From Metridium senile (taxonomy: Eukaryota > Cnidaria > Anthozoa > Actiniaria > Metridiidae), in NCBI GenBank assembly GCA_949775045.1, contig OX459110.1:6518229-6582228 (forward strand): a stretch of 64,000 nucleotides of DNA, given 5' to 3'. The stretch's first letter is position 1. Every line of letters starts with the position of its first letter. The translations under genes and the position numbers were made by a program. This document shows positions 13,684 through 24,900 of this stretch, in pieces. The notes under the pieces are model-generated. The model made no database searches. It saw nothing but the letters and a program-made list of their open reading frames with translations, and was not told the origin of the DNA.

Positions 13684-14559
13684 ACTGCTATAACTTATTT
13701 TATGCATATTTAGGACTATGAGGAATGTATGAAGGTATGTTTTGGTTTTCGTGAAGCGCATTTTGAGACGATTACAGGCATTGTTTGTTATCGATAAATT
13801 CAGTACCGGAATTGAATTGCTGTATTAAAGCTTTCTTCTCGAATTCTGTACTTCTTTCCTGCTGTTGAGGCAAGTAAAACTTTACTGACGTTGAAATTTT
13901 AATGAAGTGTATCTGATCTGTTGTTTGAAGCAAGGAATCTCAATATATTATTGAAACTAAGGTTTATAACTTATTGTAAATCATTCCCACATTTATATCA
14001 TGAATATATGATTGTAAAACATTCATATAGCCTTATCAGTAATAAAAAAGATTTCAATGCATTCTGTAGTGGATATTATGATCTTTTACACTGTAATTTT
14101 AACTCTATTATAAAGCTATTATATTTGCCTTGGCTTTTCAAAATAATGTAATTATTATTAAATGTGAGGTGTTTATAATTTCACAGGCTATAATGTACAT
14201 GATGAACAAGGGGTCAATTAGTATTTTTGTATTGGTGTGTTAGATTTTAAAAAGAAAAATTTAGCCAATTTACTGATATAAAATTACAATTCCAAATGCT
14301 ATTATTGCAACCAGTGAACAGTCACTTCATATTTATAGTAGATACATGTAGTACTTATTTATATATTTTGTCATTGATATATTGATTTGTATTATTCTTG
14401 ATATAAACAGAGTTAACTCTATTAACTCTGATATAAAACATAACTATGCAGAAACACTATTTGTAGATATGCCAACATGTTGTGATAATAATAACAATGG
14501 CAATCAGATATTAACTACACTTACAATAGTTGAAGTGGTCTTATTTCAGTTGTATATCA

Positions 14560-16260
14560 AGTAAATTTTATTCTGGTTAGATATCAAAAATCAATTCTGC
14601 AATTCATTTGTCATCTCACTTTTCTCATATTGACCTGTTTTAGATGATTTAAGTCTATTTTAGGGATATAAACACTGTTCAAAATATCATTTCTGCATCA
14701 TAAAAATCATATTTTATCGAAATATTCATGATAATTATTGCAATCAGACCAATTGTCAATAACTTAAATTTTGTTTTCTATTTTTTTTATTTATTTATTT
14801 GTCACAATAGAGTACAAACATTAAAAGTGTGAAAAATAAATAGTACTAAATAGTGATATTTTATGCTAATTCTATTGTTTTCAATTGTTTAATTAGCACT
14901 ACTTAGTACTAATTATTACTACTTGTTTCATGGGTATAATGTTTGTACACTAAATGAATAAAATGAAACGAGAAGTTAATGATAAAATTTCTAAAACTAA
15001 TTTTGTGACAGGTAGAAGCTACAGGACTTTCGTCCCTATTAATAAACTTCCCCTATAAATTAAAAATATATATATATATTAATAAGTCTAAGTTTATGGT
15101 CTATAAAATAGGGTTCAATTGTCAAGTATAGAATTAATGAGGTTTGTACTGTGACAGTTGATTGTGATAGTAGTATAAAAGAAATTTGCAATCTTCATTA
15201 TGTTCCTCTCATATATAATACTATGTGTTTGTGTGAATACCCAACTGTAACCTGTTGTCAGCTAGTAGTACCTAGTTATGTCCTTTTAATTAAAATTGTT
15301 ATTTTTGCAAAACAATGATATAATCTAAATATTTATTGTTATTTCAAGCAATTGAACAATCTCATTATCTGCCATCTAATCAGTTTTGCCTATCCAAGTA
15401 CCAGCATAGTTATGTATGTATGTATGCTATTTAATTATTATCATTTAGGGACTAGATGAAAATAACATCTGTAATTCTAGTTATCCTATTAAAATAAAGT
15501 GCTTTATTGTTATTATGATTATAATTAAATGTCAAGTTTGTAATTCTCAGACTTAGACCTTGATCAGTAGGTAAAAAGAAGAGGGAAAACACCTGTGGTA
15601 TTCTTATTGTTTTTTGAAATGCGCATTCCTTATTGGTTTGGTACTACTAAAATTATACAAACTATTACTTCACATTCTATTGTGGCTGCATGAAGCCAGT
15701 GCAATTAAGAACTCAAATATTCAGTTCAGATTAAAACCCAACTTTGTAACTGTACTGTAAAAACAAGATGTCATGGAACATGATGTAATATTTTACCCTT
15801 ATTGATATCATCACTAGAGTGCAATAATTTTATTCAACACAGCAAATATATCAACAGTACTGCTAATTAGAAAGATGCTGTGGGTTTGTGATAATAGTTT
15901 AGTTAAATACACATGAAATGAGGAATGGAAATGAGACGTCGAATAGACTTTTACTGCGTTCCTTTCATCCTATTATTTTATTTGAAAACTCCATTAGAGC
16001 TCCATTTCATGTATATTCTGATGTGATATGCTTACCTAAAAAGATATTTTGACTGTGAAATATAAAGTTAAGTGCATATAGTATGTCTGTGAGATATTTG
16101 AATATTTTATGGAACTTCTGGCAGTATTTATTAGTATTTAGTAATTTGTATTTCATGAATATACTATTTGCACTCTATTGAGTATAGAACAAAAAGAATA
16201 TAAACCTATATATAAAGATTTGTACCAAAAAAGGAAACTACTGGTATACACATTTACAAT
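14560..16260. other. AT-rich central spacer of the foldback element, no gene
   Basis: About 1.7 kb lies between the arms. It has frequent stops in all frames, a (TA)n run near 15068-15080 and a short TATG repeat near 15413-15426. A smaller inverted repeat lies at 14812-14948, and a weaker one at about 15908-16015 (ATGAAATG and CATTTCAT). I see no DDE transposase or other domain. Confidence 0.7.
14812..14948. repeat. Nested 137-bp imperfect inverted repeat in the spacer
   Basis: GTACAAACATTA at 14812 is mirrored by TAATGTTTGTAC ending at 14948. The similarity continues inward: AGTACTAAATAGTG pairs with CACTACTTAGTACT, giving arms of roughly 60 bp with several mismatches. It may be a small MITE nested in the larger element. 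I see no clear target duplication. Confidence 0.45.
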
Positions 16261-17463
16261 GATATTACAACTGAAATAAGACCACTTCAACTATTAGTAG
16301 TTATCTGATTGCCATTGTTATTATTATCACAACATGTTGGCATATCTAAAATGGTGTTTCTGCATAGTTATGTTTTATATCAGAGTTAATAGAGTTAACT
16401 CTGTTTATATCAAGAATAATATAAATCAATATATCAATGACAAAATATATAAATAAGTACTACATGTATCTACTATAAATATGAAGTGACTGTTCACTGG
16501 TTGCAATAATAGCATTTGGAATTGTAATTTTATATCAGTAAATTGGCTAAATTTTTCTTTTTAAAATCTAACACACCAATACAAAAATACTAATTGACCC
16601 CTTGTTCATCATGTACATTATAGCCTGTGAAATTATAAACACCTCACATTTAATAATAATTACATTATTTTGAAAAGCCAAGGCAAATATAATAGCTTTA
16701 TAATAGAGTTAAAATTACAGTGTAAAAGATCATAATATCCACTACAGAATGCATTGAAATCATTTTTATTACTGATAAGGCTATATGAATGTTTTACAAT
16801 CATATATTCATGATATAAATGTGGGAATGATTTACAATAAGTTATAAACCTTAGTTTCAATAATATATTGAGATTCCTTGCTTCAAACAACAGATCAGAT
16901 ACACTTCATTAAAATTTCAACGTCAGTAAAGTTTTACTTGCCTCAACAGCAGGAAAGAAGTACAGAATTCGAGAAGAAAGCTTTAATACAGCAATTCAAT
17001 TCCGGTACTGAATTTATCGATAACAAACAGTGCCTGTAATCGTCTCAAAATGCGCTTCACGAAAACCAAAACATACCTTCATACATTCCTCATAGTCCTA
17101 AATATGCATAAAATAAGTTATAGCAGTTCAAGGTGGAGTAAGAACACAATTTCCTAACGTTTTTTGGATGTTTTCATATCTACTCCGTTTACCCGCCATT
17201 TTGAATTCTTCCTGAGCCCGTTACAAAATGAGTCAGCTTTGGGTACTTTACTTTATGCGCAGAAAACACATTTCAAAAAGCTCCGAGCATCGTAGAAATT
17301 CCACCAATCACGAACGAGAACCCTAGGGTCAATGTACGTCGAAACTCGCGCATGCGCGATTTTACTGGCCAATCAGCATCGGGCTGAGAGGGTCTCAAAT
17401 CCGTTGTTACCAGAGGTAATGACGGGAGAGATGAACGACCGAGTTAGCCTGGGTACGAGAATG
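16261..17463 (-). repeat. Right terminal inverted repeat of the foldback element
   Basis: This is the reverse complement of the left arm, starting at GATATTACAACTGAAATAAG (inner end) and finishing GGGTACGAGAATG. It carries the same motifs in mirrored position. The inner 150 bp differ more from the left arm than the outer kilobase; examples are TCTAAAATGG against the left-arm CTATTTGTAGA, and a shorter stretch near 16300. Confidence 0.93.
17197..17373 (-). promoter_or_regulatory. Inward-facing promoter-like cluster in the right arm
   Basis: This is the mirror copy of the left-arm cluster. The NRF1-type palindrome CGCGCATGCGCG is at 17347-17358, CCAAT boxes fall at the paired positions, and the YY1-type motif has its ATG complement at 17197-17199. 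The frame of 23 codons at 17128-17199 is identical to that of the left arm. The two clusters point toward each other across the element. Function is inferred from motifs only. Confidence 0.5.
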
Positions 17464-17472
17464 GCATAGACC
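17464..17472. other. Right target-site duplication GCATAGACC
   Basis: This is a perfect copy of 13339-13347. It is followed at once by the rest of a type-1 monomer (CTGTGAGTAATG). Confidence 0.95.
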
Positions 17473-20400
17473 CTGTGAGTAATGTCTGAGAATATTAGAG
17501 CATTCTGATATATGCGCAAGATTATATTTAGAAAAAACTACAAAATCCTACCCAGAATGCAATATGCCCTATAGGGTGATCTGAAAATGTGTCAAAAAGA
17601 TCGGGGTTTTCGGCACAAAATTTTTGCATAGACCCTGTGAGTAATGTCTGAGAATATTAGAGCATTCTGATATATGCACAAGATTATATTTAGAAAAAAC
17701 TACAAAATCCTACCCAGAATGCAATATGCCCTATAGGGTGATCTGAAAATGTGTCAAAAAGATCCGGGTTTTCAACACAAAATTTTTGCCTAGACGCTGT
17801 GAGTAATGTCTGAGAATATTAGGGCATTCTGATAAATGCGCAAGATTTTATTTAGAAAAAACTACAAAATCCTACCCAGAATGCAATATGCCCTATAGGG
17901 TGATCTGAAAATGTGTCAAAAAGATCGGGGTTTTCGGCACAAAATTTTCGCCTAGACCCTGTGAGTAATGTCTGAGAATATTAGAGCATTCTGATAAATG
18001 CGCAAGATTATATTTAGAAAAAACTACAAAATCCTACCCAGAATGCAATATGCCCTATAGGGTGATCTGAAAATGTGTCAAAAAGATCCGGGTTTTCGGC
18101 ACAAAATTTTTGCCTAGACGCTGTGAGTAATGTCTGAGAATATTAGGGCATTCTGATAAATGCGCAAGATTTTATTTAGAAAAAACTACAAAATCCTACC
18201 CAGAATGCAATATGCCCTATAGGGTGATCTGAAAATGTGTCAAAAAGATCGGGGTTTTCGGCACAAAATTTTCGCCTAGACCCTGTGAGTAATGTCTGAG
18301 AATATTAGAGCATTCTGATAAATGCGCAAGATTATATTTAGAAAAAACTACAAAATCCTACCCAGAATGCAATATGCCCTATAGGGTGATCTGAAAATGT
18401 GTCAAAAAGATCCGGGTTTTCGGCACAAAATTTTTGCCTAGACCATGTGAGTAATGTCTGAGAATATTACAGCATTCTGATATATGTGCAAGATTTTATT
18501 TAGAAAAAACTACAAAATCCTACCCAGAATGCAATATGCCCTATAGGGTGATCTGAAAATGTTTCAAAAAGATCGGGTTTTCGGTATAAAACTTTTGCCT
18601 AGACCCTGTGAGTAATGTCTGAGAATATTAGAGCATTCTGATAAATGCGCAAGATTTTATTTAGAAAAAACTACAAAATCCTACCCAGAATGCAATATGC
18701 CCCATAGGGTGATCTGAAAATGTGTCAAAAAAATCCGGGTTTTCGGCACAAAATTTTTGCATAGACCCTGTGAGTAATGTCTGAGAATATTAGAGCATTC
18801 TGATAAATGCGCAAGATTTTATTTAGAAAAAACTACAAAATCCTACCCAGAATGCAATATGCCCCATAGGGTGATCTGAAAATGTGTCAAAAAAATCCGG
18901 GTTTTCGGCACAAAATTTTTTCATAGACCCTGTGAGTAATGTCTGAGAATATTAGAGCATTCTGATATATGCGCAAGATTATATTTAGAAAAAACTACAA
19001 AATCCTACCCAGAATGCAATATGCCCTATAGGGTGATCTTAAAATGTGTCAAAAAGATCCGGGTTTTCGGCACAAAATTTTCGCCTAGACCCTGTGAGTA
19101 ATGTCTGAGAATATTAGAGCATTCTGATAAATGCGCAAGATTATATTTAGAAAAAACTACAAAATCCTACCCAGAATGCAATATGCCCTATAGGGTGATC
19201 TGAAAATGTGTCAAAAAGATCGGGGTTTTCGGCACACAATTTTTGCCTAGACGCTGTGAGTAATGTCTGAGAATATTAGAGCATTCTGATATATGCGCAA
19301 GATTATATTTAGAAAAAACTACAAAATCCTACCCAGAATGCAATATGCCCTATAGGATGATCTGAAAATGTGTCAAAAAGATCCGGGTTTTCGGCACAAA
19401 ATTTGTGCCTAGACGCTGTGAGTAATGTCTGAGAATATTAGAGCATTCTGATAAATGCGCAAGATTTTATTTAGAAAAAAAACTACAAATTCCTACCCAG
19501 AATGCAATATGCCCTATAGGGTGATCTGAAAATGTGTCAAAAAGATCGGGGTTTTCGGCACAAAATTTTTGCATAGACCCTGTGAGTAATGTCTGAGAAT
19601 ATTAGAGCATTCTGATATATGCGCAAGATTATATTTAGAAAAAACTACAAAATCCTACCCAGAATGCAATATGCCCTATAGGGTGATCTGAAAATGTGTC
19701 AAAAAGATCGGGGTTTTCGGCACAAAATTTTTGCATAGACCCTGTGAGTAATGTCTGAGAATATTAGAGCATTCTGATATATGCGCAAGATTATATTTAG
19801 AAAAAACTACAAAATCCTACCCAGAATGCAATATGCCCTATAGGGTGATCTGAAAATGTGTCAAAAAGATCCGGGTTTTCGGCACACAATTTTTGCCTAG
19901 ACGCTGTGAGTAATGTCTGAGAATATTAGAGCATTCTGATAAATGCGCAAGATTTTATTTAGAAAAAACTACAAAATCCTACCCAGAATGCAATATGCCC
20001 TATAGGGTGATCTTAAAATGTGTCAAAAAGATCGGGCTTTTCGGCACAAAATTTTCGCCTAGACCCTGTGAGTAATGTCTGAGAATATTAGAGCATTCTG
20101 ATATATGCGCAAAATTATATTTAGAAAAAACTACAAAATCCTACCCAGAATGCAATATGCCCTATAGGGTGATCAGAAAATGTGTCAAAAAGATCCGGGT
20201 TTTCGGCACAAAATTTTTGCCTAGACGCTGTGAGTAATGTCTGAGAATATTAGAGCATTCTGATAAATGCGCAAGATTTTATTTAGAAAAAACTACAAAA
20301 TCCTACCCAGAATGCAATATGCCCTATAGGGTGATCTGAAAATGTGTCAAAAAGATAGGGGTTTTCGGCACAAAATTTTCGCCTAGACCCTGTGAGTAAT

Positions 20401-23400
20401 GTCTGAGAATATTAGAGCATTCTGATAAATGCGCAAGATTTTATTTAGAAAAAACTACAAAATCCTACCCAGAATGCAATATGCCCTATAGGGTGATCTG
20501 AAAATGTGTCAAAAAGATCGGGGTTTTCGGCACAAAATTATCGCCTAGACCCTGTGAGTAATGTCTGAGAATATTAGAGCATTCTGATAAATGCGCAAGA
20601 TTTTATTTAGAAAAAACTACAAAATCCTACCCAGAATGCAATATGCCCTATAGGATGATCTGAAAATGTGTCAAAAAGATCGGGATTTTCGGCACAAAAT
20701 TTTCGCCTAGACCCTGTGAGTAATGTCTGAGAATATTAGAGCATTCTGATAAATGGGCAAGATTTAATTTAGAAAAAACTACAAAATCCTACCCAGAATG
20801 CAATATGCCCTATAGGGTGATCTGAAAATGTGTCAAAAAGATCGGGGTTTTCGGCACAAAATTTTCGCCTAGACCCTGTGAGTAATGTCTGAGAATATTA
20901 GAGCATTCTGATAAATGGGCAAGATTTTATTTAGAAAAAACTACAAAATCCTACCCAGAATACAATATGCACTATAGGGTGACCTGAAAATGTGTCAAAA
21001 AGATCGGGGTTTTCGGCACAAAATTTTCGCCTCGACCCTGTGAGTAATGTCTGAGAATATTAGAGCATTCTGATAAATGCGCAAGATTTTATTTAGAAAA
21101 AAACTACAAAATCCTACCCAGAATGCAATATGCCCTATAGGGTGATCTGAAAATGTGTCAAAAAGATCGGGGTTTTCGGCACAAAATTTTCGCCTAGACC
21201 CTGTGAGTAATGTCTGAGAATATTAGAGCATTCTGATAAATGCGCAAGATTTTATTTAGAAAAAACTACAAAATCCTACCCAGAATGCAATATGCCCTAT
21301 AGGGTGATCTGAAAATGTGTCAAAAAGATCGGGGTTTTCGGCACAAAATTATCGCCTAGACCCTGTGAGTAATGTCTGAGAATATTAGAGCATTCTGATA
21401 AATGCGCAAGATTTTATTTAGAAAAAACTACAAAATCCTACCCAGAATGCAATATGCCCTATAGGATGATCTGAAAATGTGTCAAAAAGATCGGGATTTT
21501 CGGCACAAAATTTTCGCCTAGACCCTGTGAGTAATGTCTGAGAATATTAGAGCATTCTGATAAATGGGCAAGATTTAATTTAGAAAAAACTACAAAATCC
21601 TACCCAGAATGCAATATGCCCTATAGGGTGATCTGAAAATGTGTCAAAAAGATCCGGGTTTTCGGCACAAAATTTTCGCCTAGACTCTGTGAGTAATGTC
21701 TGAGAATATTAGAGCATTCTGATAAATGGGCAAGATTTAATTTAGAAAAAACTACAAAATCCTACCCAGAATGCAATATGCCCTATAGGGTGATCTGAAA
21801 ATGCGTCAAAAAGATCGGGGTTTTCGGCACAAAATTTTCGCCTAGACTCTGTGAGTAATGTCTGAGAATATTAGAGCATTCTGATAAATGGGCAAGATTT
21901 AATTTAGAAAAAACTACAAAATCCTACCCAGAATGCAATATGCCCTATAGGGTGATCTGAAAATGCGTCAAAAAGATCGGGGTTTTCGGCACAAAATTAT
22001 CGCCTAGACCCTGTGAGTAATGTCTGAGAATATTAGAGCATTCTGATAAATGCGCAAGATTTTATTTAGAAAAAACTACAAAATCCTACCCAGAATGCAA
22101 TATGCCCTATAGGATGATCTGAAAATGTGTCAAAAAGATCGGGATTTTCGGCACAAAATTTTCGCCTAGACCCTGTGAGTAATGTCTGAGAATATTAGAG
22201 CATTCTGATAAATGGGCAAGATTTAATTTAGAAAAAACTACAAAATCCTACCCAGAATGCAATATGCCCTATAGGGTGATCTGAAAATGTGTCAAAAAGA
22301 TCCGGGTTTTCGGCACAAAATTTTCGCCTAGACTCTGTGAGTAATGTCTGAGAATATTAGAGCATTCTGATAAATGGGCAAGATTTAATTTAGAAAAAAC
22401 TACAAAATCCTACCCAGAATGCAATATGCCCTATAGGGTGATCTGAAAATGCGTCAAAAAGATCGGGGTTTTCGGCACAAAATTTTCGCCTAGACTCTGT
22501 GAGTAATGTCTGAGAATATTAGAGCATTCTGATAAATGGGCAAGATTTAATTTAGAAAAAACTACAAAATCCTACCCAGAATGCAATATGCCCTATAGGG
22601 TGATCTGAAAATGCGTCAAAAAGATCGGGGTTTTCGGCACAAAATTATCGCCTAGACCCTGTGAGTAATGTCTGAGAATATTAGAGCATTCTGATAAATG
22701 CGCAAGATTTTATTTAGAAAAAACTACAAAATCCTACCCAGAATGCAATATGCCCTATAGGGTGATCTGAAAATGTGTCAAAAAGATCGGGGTTTTCGGC
22801 ACAAAATTATCGCCTAGACCCTGTGAGTAATGTCTGAGAATATTAGAGCATTCTGATAAATGCGCAAGATTTTATTTAGAAAAAAACTACAAAATCCTAC
22901 CCAGAATGCAATATGCCCTATAGGGTGATCTGAAAATGTGTCAAAAAGATCGGGGTTTTCGGCACAAAATTATCGCCTAGACCCTGTGAGTAATGTCTGA
23001 GAATATTAGAGCATTCTGATAAATGCGCAAGATTTTATTTAGAAAAAACTACAAAATCCTACCCAGAATGCAATATGCCCTATAGGATGATCTGAAAATT
23101 TGTCAAAAAGATCGGGATTTTCGGCACAAAATTTTCGCCTAGACCCTGTGAGTAATGTCTGAGAATATTAGAGCATTCTGATAAATGGGCAAGATTTAAT
23201 TTAGAAAAAACTACAAAATCCTACCCAGAATGCAATATGCCCTATAGGGTGATCTGAAAATGTGTCAAAAAGATCGGGGTTTTCGGCACAAAATTATCGC
23301 CTAGACCCTGTGAGTAATGTCTGAGAATATTAGAGCATTCTGATAAATGGGCAAGATTTAATTTAGAAAAAACTACAAAATCCTACCCAGAATGCAATAT

Positions 23401-23599
23401 GCCCTATAGGGTGATCTGAAAATGTGTCAAAAAGATCGGGGTTTTCGGCACAAAATTATCGCCTAGACCCTGTGAGTAATGTCTGAGAATATTAGAGCAT
23501 TCTGATAAATGCGCAAGATTTTATTTAGAAAAAACTACAAAATCCTACCCAGAATGCAATATGCCCTATAGGGTGATCTGAAAATGTGTCAAAAAGATC

Positions 23600-24900
23600 C
23601 GGGTTTTCGGCACAAAATTTTTGCCTAGACCCTTTGAGTAATGTCTGAGAATATTAGAGCTTTCTGATAAATGCACAAGATTTTATTTAGAAAAAACTAC
23701 AAAATCCTACCCAGAATGCAATATGCACTATAGGGTGATCTGAAAATGTGTCAAAAAGATCGGGGTTTTCGGCACAAAATTTTCGCCTCGACCCTGTGAG
23801 TAATGTCTGAGAATATTAGAGCATTCTGATAAATGCGCAAGATTTTATTTAGAAAAAACTACAAAATCCTACCCAGAATGCAATATGCCCTATAGTCTGA
23901 TCTGAAAATGTGTCAAAAAGATCGGGGTTTTCGGCACAAAATCTTCGCCTAGACCCTGTGAGTAATGTCTGAGAATATTAGAGCATTCTGATAAATGCGC
24001 AAGATTTTATTTAGAAAAAACTACAAAATCCTACCCAGAATGCAATATGCCCTATAGGGTGATCTGAAAATGTGTCAAAAAGATCCGGGTTTTCGGCACA
24101 AAATTTTCGCCTAGACCCTGTGAGTAATGTCTGAGAATTATAGAGCATTCTGATAAATGGGCAAGATTTTATTTAGAAAAAACTACAAAATCCTACCCAG
24201 AATGCAATATGCCCTATAGTCTGATCTGAAAATGTGTCAAAAAGATCGGGGTTTTCGGCACAAAATTTTCGCCTAGACCCTGTGAGTAATGTCTGAGAAT
24301 ATTAGAGCATTCTGATAAATGCGCAAGATTTTATTTAGAAAAAACTACAAAATCCTACCCAGAATGCAATATGCCCTATAGGCTGATCTGAAAATGTGTC
24401 AAAAAGATCGGGGTTTTCGGCACAAAATTTTCGCCTAGACCCTGTGAGTAATGTCTGAGAATATTAGAGCAATCTGATAAATGGGCAAGATTTTATTTAG
24501 AAAAAACTACAAAATCCTACCCAGAATGCAATATGCCCTATAGGGTGATCTGAAAATGTGTCAAAAAGATCGGGGTTTTCGGCACAAAATTTTTGCATAG
24601 ACCCTGTGAGTAATGTCTGAGAATATTAAGAGCATTCTGATATATGCGCAAGATTATATTTAGAAAAAACTACAAAATCCTACCCAGAATGCAATATGCC
24701 CTATAGGGTGATCTGAAAATGTGTCAAAAAGATCGGGGTTTTCGGCACAAAATTTTCGCCTCGACCCTGTGAGTAATGTCTGAGAATATTAGAGCATTCT
24801 GATAAATGTGCAAGATTTTATTTAGAAAAAACTACAAAATCCTACCCAGAATGCAATATGCCCTATAGGGTGATCTGAAAATGTGTCAAAAAGATCGGGG
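23600..24900. repeat. 8-monomer higher-order unit, distant copy
   Basis: The marker series (CCTTTGAG/GCTTTCTG monomer, AAATCTTCGCC at 23943, GCAATCTG near 24472, ATTAAGAGC near 24626) has the same spacing as at 34.6-37.2 kb; the distance from AAATCTTCGCC to TTAAGAG is 683 bp in both. The same block therefore reappears about 11.0 kb (68 monomers) to the right. Confidence 0.75.

Larger units (their letters stand above)
13348..14559 (+). repeat. Left terminal inverted repeat of the foldback element
   Basis: This arm is the reverse complement of 16261-17463; paired positions in the outer part sum to 30811. The outer part is GC-richer and holds a promoter-like cluster, while the inner part is AT-rich. 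The two arms drift near the inner end, where the left arm has about 8 extra bases around 14510. A 76-codon frame at 13921-14151 exists only as a mirror pair with 16660-16890, starts with TTG and has AT-driven composition, so I do not treat it as a gene. Confidence 0.93.
13348..17463. mobile_element. 4116-bp foldback / MULE-like non-autonomous DNA transposon
   Basis: The element begins CATTCTCGTACCC and ends GGGTACGAGAATG, with inverted arms of about 1.2 kb and a central spacer of about 1.7 kb. A perfect 9-bp target duplication flanks it. Nine-base duplications with very long inverted termini are typical of Mutator-like elements and Foldback elements. No transposase frame is present, so it would need enzyme supplied elsewhere. 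The outer arm parts are nearly identical (for example single changes near 13781/17030 and 14049/16762), suggesting a young insertion or arm-to-arm conversion. It is the only copy in the 49 kb of satellite seen here, so it has not been amplified with the local higher-order repeats. Assignment to MULE rather than Foldback is open. Confidence 0.9.

Noticed and set aside
13921..14151. 76-codon frame, mirrored at 16660-16890
   Set aside because: It lies wholly in the inverted arms, starts with TTG and has AT-driven composition and no motif. Conservation reflects arm identity, not coding selection.
14382..14564. 60-codon frame at the inner end of the left arm
   Set aside because: It spans the arm/spacer border and is not kept in the right arm.
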